From Aquificota bacterium (GTDB lineage Bacteria; Thermosulfidibacterota; Thermosulfidibacteria; Thermosulfidibacterales; Thermosulfidibacteraceae): DNA of 29,836 nt. How positions within the stretch are numbered: position 1 is the stretch's first letter; every line of letters begins with the position of its first letter. The notes under the pieces were generated by a model. The model had not been told where the DNA came from, did not search any database, and saw nothing but the letters and a program-made list of their open reading frames with translations. Of this stretch, positions 16,903 through 23,975 are shown piece by piece. The position numbers were made by a program, and so were the translations under genes. The stretch spans positions 1-29,836 of the forward strand of contig WGAU01000007.1 in the NCBI GenBank assembly GCA_015494645.1, read 5' to 3'.

Positions 16903-18647
16903 CTACCCACCAGACCCATTCCATTTATCACCCTATTCATCATTTCATCCACGGTGGTTATATATCTGGCGGCAGCTTCATACGCCCTCTGAAACTTAAG
17001 AAGGTTGGTCATCTCTTCATCTATGTTTACTCCTGAGATCTCGTCCCACTTGTCCTGCAAAAAGTTAAGAAACTTCTCGGTATCATCCTGAATGTCCTTC
17101 ACCCTTGCAGTTTTGGCTCCAATCTCACCCACCATAGCATCGTAAAATTCCCCAAAGGTCCTATCCCCATCCATGAACTTGCCAAAGGCAAGATTGGCGA
17201 TCTCAAGGGCCACCCTGTTATCTCCGATGTTGGGAGTGCTCCCTGCCGCCACAAGCATGTGATTGGCCTTTATGGATGCACTAACATCAAGATTGTTTAT
17301 GTTGTCCCCGACGAAGAATGTGTTTATTCCCATGGACACCAAAAAGCCAGACGTATCCTCGCTAAAGGAAATTACGTAGCCGGCCGTAGTGTATATGGAA
17401 AGCCTTCCATCACTTGTAACATCCGCTTTCACGTTGGACATCTTGTTGATCTTATCGGCGATCTTCAAAAGGCTGTCGTCGGGATTCACTTCTATCATCC
17501 TACTTTCCACCAGATTACCATCCTTGTCCCACACCCTTATCTCAAAAGCACCTGCAGTGAGTCTATCCCTGAAGAAGAGACCTTCTGCATCTCTTATTGC
17601 CTTTGAAGGATCGTCCGCTTTGGCCTCGCTCGTGTAAGAAGAAACTGGTGTTAGACCTATTCCCGCCACATACTTCATGTTCACCCGATAGGCCAGTTCA
17701 GAAAAGAGTCTGTCCACTTCCGCAAGATAGTGATCCGCCATATTTATCAAGCCGTTGATAGTCCCCCCCATCTTCCCTTTGATTACCTTGGTTATATCCT
17801 CTCCAGAAACGGTGAGTTTCATGTAACGTTTCTCAAAGAGGGCTTCCTTTCTGTAAACGATATTGTTGAGTATTCCCACCTCCTTGCGCAAAAAATCCCC
17901 TTCCTCAAACTCTATCTCCCTATACTTATCCCCCTCCACTAAGGAAACTCCATTGTCCAAATACACCTGGACCCCGTCATCGCCTTCGGTGTAGTAGGCC
18001 CCTGTAAGCTCCGAAAGCTTCTTAAGCTTATAGTAGAGCTTATCCTTCAAATCGTTTATCTTTTTGTCCCCCACCTCAGCGTACTTTATCCTTTTGTTCA
18101 GATCGGCTATTTCCTTCACCAAAGTGTTTACCTCAACCACCCAGTTCTTGATATTCTCCACGCCATCGTTCACAACATTTTCCAAGGAGCGCCTGATTTC
18201 CTGAAAATTGCCCACCAACTGTTGCGCCTTCTCTACCACCGCATCCCTTTCCGTTTTGCCTTCAGGATTAGAGGAAAGGGCCTGCCACGCATCCCAAAAG
18301 GCTATAAGGCTGTCTGACAAACCAAGCCCCTGAGGTTCGTTAAAGACGGTCTCCACAGAAGACGCTACATCTTCAAGGGCACTCCAGAAGCCATTCTCAC
18401 CCTTTTCCAGCGTCACCCTTTTATCAAGAACCTTATCAACAACCCTTTCTATCTCCTTTACCTGAACCCCTGTTCCAAAGTAGAGATGCCCCTCGGCATA
18501 GCTGAAGTCCTCCTGAAGAACCGGTCTTCTCCGCACATACCCCGGCGTGTTAATATTGGCGAGGTTTTCACCGGTTACACTCATTGCCTTCTGGCTACTG
18601 AGAAGAGCCGTTTTGCCTACGTTCAGTATGCCGAACAGAGTGGGCAT
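16899..18647 (-). CDS. flgK: Flagellar hook-associated protein 1 FlgK
   Basis: The 582-residue product (HAP1) forms the hook side of the hook-filament junction. The N-terminal rod-type helix contains GKTALLSSQKAMSVTGENLA and the NINTPGYVRRR motif. Typical long helices follow (about residues 85-200). The C-terminus has LLKFQRAYEAAARYITTVDEMMN, the axial-protein D0 helix that packs against the N-terminal one. The middle (about 330-480) is a variable domain. It starts 5 bases after flgN, its chaperone gene, and overlaps flgL at its end. Confidence 0.96.
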   Translation of the reverse strand: MPTLFGILNVGKTALLSSQKAMSVTGENLANINTPGYVRRRPVLQEDFSYAEGHLYFGTGVQVKEIERVVDKVLDKRVTLEKGENGFWSALEDVASSVETVFNEPQGLGLSDSLIAFWDAWQALSSNPEGKTERDAVVEKAQQLVGNFQEIRRSLENVVNDGVENIKNWVVEVNTLVKEIADLNKRIKYAEVGDKKINDLKDKLYYKLKKLSELTGAYYTEGDDGVQVYLDNGVSLVEGDKYREIEFEEGDFLRKEVGILNNIVYRKEALFEKRYMKLTVSGEDITKVIKGKMGGTINGLINMADHYLAEVDRLFSELAYRVNMKYVAGIGLTPVSSYTSEAKADDPSKAIRDAEGLFFRDRLTAGAFEIRVWDKDGNLVESRMIEVNPDDSLLKIADKINKMSNVKADVTSDGRLSIYTTAGYVISFSEDTSGFLVSMGINTFFVGDNINNLDVSASIKANHMLVAAGSTPNIGDNRVALEIANLAFGKFMDGDRTFGEFYDAMVGEIGAKTARVKDIQDDTEKFLNFLQDKWDEISGVNIDEEMTNLLKFQRAYEAAARYITTVDEMMNRVINGMGLVGR

Positions 18648-18652
18648 TTATC

Positions 18653-19120
18653 CTAACCCCTTAGGGTAATGTTCCCATTTTGAAAGTCCGCACTAAGGCT
18701 GCCATCGGGCCCGTAGGATAGCCCATAGGCAGACGAAAATATCCTGTAAAGCTCGTTGTTTAGCTCCATGGCTTTGTTTATGAGAAGCGCATTGCGCTTG
18801 TTTTCCCACATTAAGCGTTCAACAGAGGTTTTCAGTCTGCTACAAACATCCTGTAGCCTTTCCCTCTCACGAGGGGCCAGCTCCTCCATGAGCTGGCTAA
18901 CGGTATAACCCTCCTTGCCAGCATTCTTGAGGCAGGACAGCCTCGCTTCCTCCAAGATCTTCTGCTTCATCCCCAAGGTCTCTTTCTTCTTCGCTATCTT
19001 CAGAAGAGAAGAAGTGTCGTTGGCAACTATAGCCTGCCGTTCCTGAGCGAGAAGCTCTCTCATCTCATTCACAAGGGCAAGCTCCCTCTCAAGAAGCCCT
19101 ATGAGTCTGTCCAGCCACAT
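18653..19120 (-). CDS. flgN: FlgN-family flagellar export chaperone
   Basis: A 155-residue, almost wholly helical protein rich in Leu, Glu, Lys and Arg. It contains LIGLLERELALVNEMRELLAQERQAIV and, later, LMWENKRNALLINKAMELNNEL. These are the paired coiled-coil helices of the FlgN family, which escorts FlgK and FlgL to the flagellar export gate. Position directly between flgM and flgK supports this more than sequence identity does. ATG 19120 overlaps the flgM stop as TGATG. A GTG one codon earlier is also possible. Confidence 0.88.
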   Translation of the reverse strand: MWLDRLIGLLERELALVNEMRELLAQERQAIVANDTSSLLKIAKKKETLGMKQKILEEARLSCLKNAGKEGYTVSQLMEELAPRERERLQDVCSRLKTSVERLMWENKRNALLINKAMELNNELYRIFSSAYGLSYGPDGSLSADFQNGNITLRG

Positions 19121-19449
19121 CACCTCACCAGCTTATCAATGATGTTCTCCCTGACCATACCGTAAGCGGTTCTCTTAGCGTTGACCTGATAGGTTCCCTG
19201 CTGAACCTGCTGTCTCACCTGCTCAACCCTCTGAGCCCTTGCCTGTTCCTGCTGTCTCAACTGTGCCTGCATCCTTTCAGCGTTCCTCGCTTGATTGGAG
19301 ATTTCCACCCTGTCCCTTCTTGCAGTCCTCGCAGCGCCTTGGGCCTGTCCAGCAGCCCCTTGCTGGGCTGTTCCCTGGGTGTTTCTCACCCTGGTGGCAT
19401 CCTGCTGCATGTACTGGTACAATTGCTGAATCCTACCGTTCACCTTCAT
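19120..19449 (-). CDS. flgM: Anti-sigma-28 factor FlgM
   Basis: The 109-residue product should hold FliA (sigma-28) inactive until the hook is finished, when it is exported. The C-terminal half follows the FlgM pattern: RVEQVRQQVQQGTYQVNAKR resembles the conserved R-x2-I-x2-G-x-Y-x-V block, ending in a helix (MVRENIIDKLVR). The N-terminal and middle parts are unusually rich in Gln, Ala and Arg, almost low complexity and predicted disordered. GGGGAGG precedes ATG 19449, which overlaps the flgJ stop (ATGA). FlgM implies a sigma-28 gene elsewhere. Confidence 0.87.
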   Translation of the reverse strand: MKVNGRIQQLYQYMQQDATRVRNTQGTAQQGAAGQAQGAARTARRDRVEISNQARNAERMQAQLRQQEQARAQRVEQVRQQVQQGTYQVNAKRTAYGMVRENIIDKLVR

Positions 19450-19790
19450 GATACACCTCCCCTGTGTTTTTCATCTACTCTATATATCGGACGGGAAGGT
19501 GTATTTCTGTATACCTCACTGAATTTTTCATAAATTTTTCTTCCTATTTCTGTTTCAACGCTCTTTGACACGTAGTCCGCAAGCTTCCATATGACTATCT
19601 GGGAATATATCCCCTTTTCTCCCCTACTGTTAAAGAAAGAGCCTTTGGGTAAGCTCTTGAAAGACTCCTTGAGCACCATCTGCCAAAGCATACTCTCAAA
19701 AGCATCGGCTGCATCCTTCACATTCCTCACATCTGGAGCCACACTGTTCCAGTACCCGTAGAAAAGCTGCTCTTGCACCCCCGCTGTCAT
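19446..19790 (-). CDS. flgJ: FlgJ-type rod-binding protein (single domain)
   Basis: A 114-residue protein matching only the N-terminal, rod-binding domain of FlgJ. It has AADAFESMLWQMVLKESFKSLPKGSFF and, later, YSQIVIWKLADYVSK, which parallels the family FE-x2-F-x3-M...Q-x3-D pattern. It should act in the periplasm as a scaffold for rod assembly. The peptidoglycan hydrolase domain of enterobacterial FlgJ is absent, as in many other phyla, so another muramidase must open the wall. ATG 19790 overlaps the flgI stop as TGATG. A GTG one codon earlier is possible. Confidence 0.88.
   Translation of the reverse strand: MTAGVQEQLFYGYWNSVAPDVRNVKDAADAFESMLWQMVLKESFKSLPKGSFFNSRGEKGIYSQIVIWKLADYVSKSVETEIGRKIYEKFSEVYRNTPSRPIYRVDEKHRGGVS
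19484..19511 (-). promoter_or_regulatory. Possible sigma-28 (FliA) promoter for flgM
   Basis: On the minus strand, inside the end of flgJ, TCCGATAT (19484-19491) resembles the sigma-28 -10 box GCCGATAA. A weak TACAGAAA lies 12 bases upstream (19504-19511), compared with TAAAGTTT at 11 bases in the consensus. A start near 19477 would give a short leader to flgM. The match is partial, but a FliA promoter for flgM-flgN-flgK-flgL is common in other bacteria. Confidence 0.3.
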
Positions 19791-20878
19791 CACATCACCT
19801 CCAGATCCCCTTCCAAGGCACCAGCCGCTTTTATAGCCCTAAGAATAGCTATGATATCCCTGGGAGAGGCCCCTATTCTATTGAGAGCTCTTATCAGATC
19901 GCTCACCCTCACCTCGTCTCTGCCCATACCTATGGTGAAAACAGGTCCCTTCTTCTCTTCCACAGATAGCTTACTTTTCTGAGTTACCACCGTGGCACCA
20001 CCAGAAGCAGGTGCCGGCTGGGATACCTGTGGAGTGCTTTCCACTTTTACCGTAAGGCTCCCATGGGACACAGCCACGGGAAGCACCCTTACATCGGCTC
20101 CCATAACAATGGTCCCCGTCCTCTCGGAGATCATAATTTTCGCACTTTTGTCCTGAACCGCCTCTATCTCCTGAACCTGAGCTATGAAGTCCACCACCCT
20201 CCCTCTGAAGTCTGGTGGCACCACCACATTGACCGTTGCAGGATCAATGGCCTTGGCAACACCGGGAAAGACCTTGTTTATCGCCTTTGCTATCCTGTAA
20301 GCGGTTATAAAATCCGGATTGTTCAGGTTGAAGCGGACAACTCCCGTTTCAGGAAAGGAAAAGGGCACTGGTCTTTCAACTATGGCCCCGTTGGGAATCC
20401 TTCCAGCGGTGGGGTGGTTTTTCTGTACTCTCTGTCCTCCTCCCCTTACATTGAAGCCACCGATGGATACCGGTCCCTGAGCAACGGCGTATATCTTACC
20501 ATCTGGACCAAAGAGCGGAGTCATTATAAGGGTTCCGCCCTGTAGAGAGTTCGCATCTCCTATGGATGCCACATCAACATCTATTCTCATCCCGGGCTTG
20601 GCAAAGGGAGGAAGCTTGGCTGTAACGATCACTGCCGCCACGTTGCCTACATCCACCTTGTCGGCAGGAACATGTATCCCTAACCTTTCCAGCATGTTGG
20701 ATATGGTCTGGTAGTACATCTTGGTATCGTCTCCTGTATCGTCCAGTCCCACCACCAGCCCATACCCAACCAAGAGATTCTCCCTCACTCCCTCAACAGT
20801 AGTGAGATCTTTTATTCTTGCTCCAAAGGCTATGGCTGCGAAGGCCAAGATTATCAGTATTATCATCAGCTTCCTCAT
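19790..20878 (-). CDS. flgI: Flagellar P-ring protein FlgI
   Basis: The 362-residue product forms the P ring around the rod in the peptidoglycan layer. It begins MRKLMIILIILAFAAIAFGA, a Sec signal peptide with a likely cut after AFG or FGA. IKDLTTVEGVRENLLVGYGLVVGLDGTGD-like sequence follows (with DDTGDD here). The segment VRGGGQRVQKNHPTAGRIPNGA is the strongly conserved FlgI motif. The longer frame starting at 20905 lacks a signal-like start. ATG 20878 has GGGAGG 7-8 bases upstream, so I chose it. FlgI and FlgH together show the cell has an outer membrane. Confidence 0.96.
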   Translation of the reverse strand: MRKLMIILIILAFAAIAFGARIKDLTTVEGVRENLLVGYGLVVGLDDTGDDTKMYYQTISNMLERLGIHVPADKVDVGNVAAVIVTAKLPPFAKPGMRIDVDVASIGDANSLQGGTLIMTPLFGPDGKIYAVAQGPVSIGGFNVRGGGQRVQKNHPTAGRIPNGAIVERPVPFSFPETGVVRFNLNNPDFITAYRIAKAINKVFPGVAKAIDPATVNVVVPPDFRGRVVDFIAQVQEIEAVQDKSAKIMISERTGTIVMGADVRVLPVAVSHGSLTVKVESTPQVSQPAPASGGATVVTQKSKLSVEEKKGPVFTIGMGRDEVRVSDLIRALNRIGASPRDIIAILRAIKAAGALEGDLEVM

Positions 20879-20889
20879 GGCACACCTCC

Positions 20890-21585
20890 CTACAGCAAAG
20901 GCCACAGGAACATGAGCAGTTTAGTGAAAAGCCCCGGTGTATGGCTCTGGGTAACTATGCCCTTGCCCTCATAAACAATCTCCGCATCGGCAAGGGCCTC
21001 TGAAGAAACCGTGTTATCTGGCTTTATATCCTGAGGCCTGACAACACCCCTAACGGCTATGATTTTCCTCTCGCCGTTCACCACTATGGTTCTTCTGCCC
21101 TCCACCACAAGGTTCCCGTTGGGAAGCACTTGGGTTACCACAGCAGTTATCTTCGTCTGCAGAGAACTGGTCTGTTCTATTTTCCCGCTTCCCTTGTAAT
21201 TCCCAGAACCAGAAACATCCAGAAGATTAGTGGGATCCTGTAAGCCTGTAACGCGGGACACATCATCCTTCAGACCAAAAAGACTCTTTAATATTGAGGA
21301 AAAGGAAAGACTCTCTTTGGATTCTGTAGCACCATAATCCCTTGAGCTTGCGTATTCTCTCACCACAATAGTTACTATATCCCCTACCCTTCTCGCCCTT
21401 ATATCCGAGTAGAAGTAATTATCCGTCCAAAGGGACCCTGTAGAAGGATAGGTCCTTTTCACCTTCATGGCCTCATACATCCTCTCGCTCTTATAGAAGC
21501 TCTCCTTGGGACCTCTGGACTTTGGAGCTGTTGCGCACCCAGCAAGCAGTGTCGCAAAAGTTACTAAGATTACTATCCTTCTCAT
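20890..21585 (-). CDS. flgH: Flagellar L-ring lipoprotein FlgH
   Basis: The 231-residue product is the outer-membrane L-ring protein. The N-terminal MRRIVILVTFATLLAGC is a lipoprotein signal with lipobox LAGC (Cys17 is the lipidated residue). GSLWTDNYFYSDIRARRVGDIVTIVVRE and the C-terminal VRGVVRPQDIKPDNTVSS are family hallmarks. The C-terminal end is more hydrophobic than usual (LFTKLLMFLWPLL). Start ATG 21585 overlaps the flgA stop as ATGA. The flgI start lies 11 bases after its stop. Confidence 0.96.
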   Translation of the reverse strand: MRRIVILVTFATLLAGCATAPKSRGPKESFYKSERMYEAMKVKRTYPSTGSLWTDNYFYSDIRARRVGDIVTIVVREYASSRDYGATESKESLSFSSILKSLFGLKDDVSRVTGLQDPTNLLDVSGSGNYKGSGKIEQTSSLQTKITAVVTQVLPNGNLVVEGRRTIVVNGERKIIAVRGVVRPQDIKPDNTVSSEALADAEIVYEGKGIVTQSHTPGLFTKLLMFLWPLL

Positions 21586-22217
21586 CTTACCACCACCCTC
21601 CCTTCTCCTATTACTTCCCCACTGAAGATCCTTCCCGAAGAGAGGTTTTTAAGCTCTACAATCTCACCTACGCTTGCGTTTCTCATGGCCCTTGCCACTC
21701 CCTCAATCTCCACTGCTCCCTCCTTTAGCAAAAACTTTACCAACTCACCCCTTCTCACCGCCAAAGGTTTCTTCACCATGCCCGACGTAATGATGGCACC
21801 GGGCTGTATGCGCCGCGTTGCCACCTTTCCAACAACGTCCTCGTATCCAAGAACCTTTCCCGCTTTTAAAGGAGAAAGCCAAATAAGCTTCGTCTCTACC
21901 TTATTGGAAGAAATGATCTCTCCCCTGTCTATTAAACCCTTGGACACAACAACCATCTTCTGAACGGAGAACTTGGCCTGAACCCAGAAGCTTCTGGCGC
22001 CGTTCCTAAGCAGGAACCATGCCCTTCCAGAAGGGGTAACCCTGTAGGAAACCATCTCGTAATCTTTGGAGGCGTCAAAATCCCTGTAGGAGGAGCTAAG
22101 CTCTGTTACCCTAACAGGAGCTGCAAGCTGCGAGGCTATATAGCTCACAATCGTTTCCTTGACAGATGCATAGGCACAAGTGCTAATAAACACCGCCAGC
22201 GCCAGAAGCCATCTCAT
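21582..22217 (-). CDS. flgA: Flagella basal body P-ring formation protein FlgA
   Basis: The 211-residue product is a periplasmic chaperone for P-ring assembly. MRWLLALAVFISTCAYA is a signal peptide. The C-terminal half is an SAF domain: VVVSKGLIDRGEIISSNKVETKLIWLS, then GKVATRRIQPGAIITSGMVKKPLAVRRGE and VEIEGVARAMRNASVGEIVELKNLSSG, all typical of FlgA. GGAGGTAATGGATC precedes ATG 22217. It lies 6 bases after flgG and overlaps flgH by four bases. Confidence 0.94.
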   Translation of the reverse strand: MRWLLALAVFISTCAYASVKETIVSYIASQLAAPVRVTELSSSYRDFDASKDYEMVSYRVTPSGRAWFLLRNGARSFWVQAKFSVQKMVVVSKGLIDRGEIISSNKVETKLIWLSPLKAGKVLGYEDVVGKVATRRIQPGAIITSGMVKKPLAVRRGELVKFLLKEGAVEIEGVARAMRNASVGEIVELKNLSSGRIFSGEVIGEGRVVVR

Positions 22218-22223
22218 GATCCA

Positions 22224-23012
22224 TTACCTCCTAAGGTTATTGGCTATCTGGAGCATATCGTCTCCCGTCTGAATGGCTTTGGAGTTGGCTTCATAAGCTC
22301 TCTGAGCTACTATAAGATTTACCATCTCCTCCACCACATCTACGTTGGACATCTCTACGTACCCTTGAGCAATGGTCCCAAATTGATCCTGTCCAGGAGT
22401 TCCCTCTATGGGCGCTCCTGAAGTCTCTGTCTCTTTAAAGAGATTCTTTCCTATGGCCCTCAAACCTGCGGGATTGGCAAAATCCACCAAGGTTATCTGA
22501 CCTACCTGGGTATAAGCAGTGTTTCCGGGCTGAAGAACGCTGACTGTTCCATCCTCACCTATGGATATATCTATGGCATCGGGAGGGATAGTAATTACAG
22601 GATCCAAAGGATAACCATCGGATGTAACAATCCTTCCCTGATCGTCCAGCTTAAAGGCACCAGCCCTCGTGTAAGCTATCTCCCCATTGGGTAGCTGCAC
22701 CTTGAAGAAACCCTTGCCCTCAATGGCAAGATCAAGTGGATTGCCCGTTTGCTTGAAGCTTCCCTGCTGGAATATCTTTTCAAGAGCAGCCACCCTTGTT
22801 CCCAAACCCACCTGTATACCGGTGGGATACTTGGTGGTAGCGGTAGAATCTGCCCCAGGGGGCCTTATGGTTTGATACATGAGATCCTGAAAGTCTGCCC
22901 TTGTCTTTTTAAAGCCAACGGTATTGACGTTGGCCAAGTTATTGGAAATCACATCAATGTTTAACTGCTGTGCCCTCATTCCTGTTGCTGCTGTCCAAAG
23001 TGCCCTGATCAT
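22224..23012 (-). CDS. flgG: Flagellar distal rod protein FlgG
   Basis: The 262-residue product forms the distal rod. The N-terminus MIRALWTAATGMRAQQLNID followed by VISNNLANVNTVGFKK is the canonical axial-protein signature. GNPLDLAIEGKGFFKVQLPNG and AYTRAGAFKLD mark the middle beta domain. The C-terminal EEMVNLIVAQRAYEANSKAI helix is nearly invariant in FlgG. GGGAGGTAAGCC lies just upstream of ATG 23012. Length is typical. Confidence 0.97.
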   Translation of the reverse strand: MIRALWTAATGMRAQQLNIDVISNNLANVNTVGFKKTRADFQDLMYQTIRPPGADSTATTKYPTGIQVGLGTRVAALEKIFQQGSFKQTGNPLDLAIEGKGFFKVQLPNGEIAYTRAGAFKLDDQGRIVTSDGYPLDPVITIPPDAIDISIGEDGTVSVLQPGNTAYTQVGQITLVDFANPAGLRAIGKNLFKETETSGAPIEGTPGQDQFGTIAQGYVEMSNVDVVEEMVNLIVAQRAYEANSKAIQTGDDMLQIANNLRR

Positions 23013-23023
23013 GGCTTACCTCC

Positions 23024-23833
23024 CTAACCTACTCTTCCTACATCATTAACGGTTCTACCCGTTGCATCTTCAAAGGTCACCTGCACCGCCTTTTGGCAGG
23101 CCTCGTAATGCCTCACGCATTTAATGAGATTCACCATCTCCCTCACCACATCGGCATTGCTGGTTTCCAAATAGCCCACAGCCAAGGCCGGCTGCTGTAC
23201 AAAAAAGCCTGTATTTTTGGGATCTTTCGCCCTGAAGTAGCCATATCCGTATGCCTCAAGATACCTGTTGTAGTCACCGTTAAAATCCCTTATCTCAAGC
23301 TGGTAAAGCTTGTTCCCGTTCTGAACAACCCATCCATCCTCTGTAATCCTCACCGGGACTCCTGGCTGCAACACCACAGGCTCAGGAGGCAGATTGGGTG
23401 CCACCCTTCCCAAAACCTCGTATCCATCCACGTTCCTCAAAATCCCATCTGCCCCAACATGAAAGTTACCCTTTCTTGTAAACATAATTCCTCTGGGAGT
23501 TTGCACAACAAAGAAACCTCGGTCTGTGAGGGCTACATCCAGAGGATTATCAGTCTGCTTTAAAGCACCCGGTGAAAAGTTGAAGTAATGCTCATCCGGG
23601 AAAACCACGGCATTTTGAGCATCAAACCAGTAAGTAACGGGCCTCTCTGGATAGGCCTCGTACTTTCTGGCAGATCCCCTAACAAGCCCTATATGATAGA
23701 AGTAATCGGAGAAGGTTATACCTTCTCTTTTGAACCCTACAGTGTCAACATTGGCCAGATTATTAGAAACCACATCTAACTTTCTCAGCTCGGCTATCAT
23801 TCCCGATGCTGCGGTGTACAGGCTACTTACCAT
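23024..23833 (-). CDS. flgF: Flagellar proximal rod protein FlgF
   Basis: A 269-residue rod protein. SLYTAASGMIAELRKLDVVSNNLANVDTVGFKREG is the axial-protein N-terminus, and ETSNADVVREMVNLIKCVRHYEACQKAVQ the C-terminal helix. The middle (DNPLDVALTDRGFFVVQTPRG) is shared with FlgG, from which it differs by a longer loop and its position before flgG. It is the first gene of the minus-strand flagellar run. GGAGGTGT precedes ATG 23833, and a strong sigma-54 promoter match lies 27 bases upstream of the start. Confidence 0.93.
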   Translation of the reverse strand: MVSSLYTAASGMIAELRKLDVVSNNLANVDTVGFKREGITFSDYFYHIGLVRGSARKYEAYPERPVTYWFDAQNAVVFPDEHYFNFSPGALKQTDNPLDVALTDRGFFVVQTPRGIMFTRKGNFHVGADGILRNVDGYEVLGRVAPNLPPEPVVLQPGVPVRITEDGWVVQNGNKLYQLEIRDFNGDYNRYLEAYGYGYFRAKDPKNTGFFVQQPALAVGYLETSNADVVREMVNLIKCVRHYEACQKAVQVTFEDATGRTVNDVGRVG

Positions 23834-23859
23834 CCCTCACACCTCCTGCCTTTTCTGTT

Positions 23860-23875
23860 AGCAAACATCATGCCA
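23860..23875 (-). promoter_or_regulatory. Sigma-54 (RpoN) promoter for the flagellar operon
   Basis: On the minus strand TGGCATGATGTTTGCT matches the sigma-54 consensus TGGCAYR-N4-TTGCW at every fixed position, with the invariant GG and GC separated by 10 bases. The predicted start is near 23849, just ahead of the flgF ribosome-binding site. Sigma-54 control of rod and hook genes is known in many bacteria. An activator of the FlrC/NtrC class would be required and is not in the window. Confidence 0.75.
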
Positions 23876-23897
23876 CAGTTTAAGAAACACAGTTTAA
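23874..23897. repeat. Perfect 10-bp direct repeat in divergent control region
   Basis: CACAGTTTAA occurs at 23874-23883 and again at 23888-23897, 14 bases start to start and separated by GAAA. The pair abuts the -24 element of the sigma-54 promoter on one side. On the other it lies roughly 50-75 bases upstream of the predicted start of the hydrogenase-MCP operon. The arrangement looks like a dimeric regulator operator placed between two divergent operons. The regulator is unknown. Confidence 0.5.
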
Positions 23898-23912
23898 ACA
23901 CGATCTTTTCAT

Positions 23913-23941
23913 TTGAATTATCCAGGAAATGGAGCTATCAT
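23913..23941 (+). promoter_or_regulatory. Sigma-70-type promoter for hydrogenase-MCP operon
   Basis: TTGAAT (23913-23918) and TATCAT (23936-23941) are separated by exactly 17 bases and match the -35 and -10 consensus at 4 of 6 and 5 of 6 positions. The predicted start near 23948 gives a leader of about 28 bases ending in GGGAGG (23965-23970) before ATG 23976. Confidence 0.55.
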
Positions 23942-23975
23942 TGTATTTGAAACAGCCCACCCAAGGGAGGCCGAC

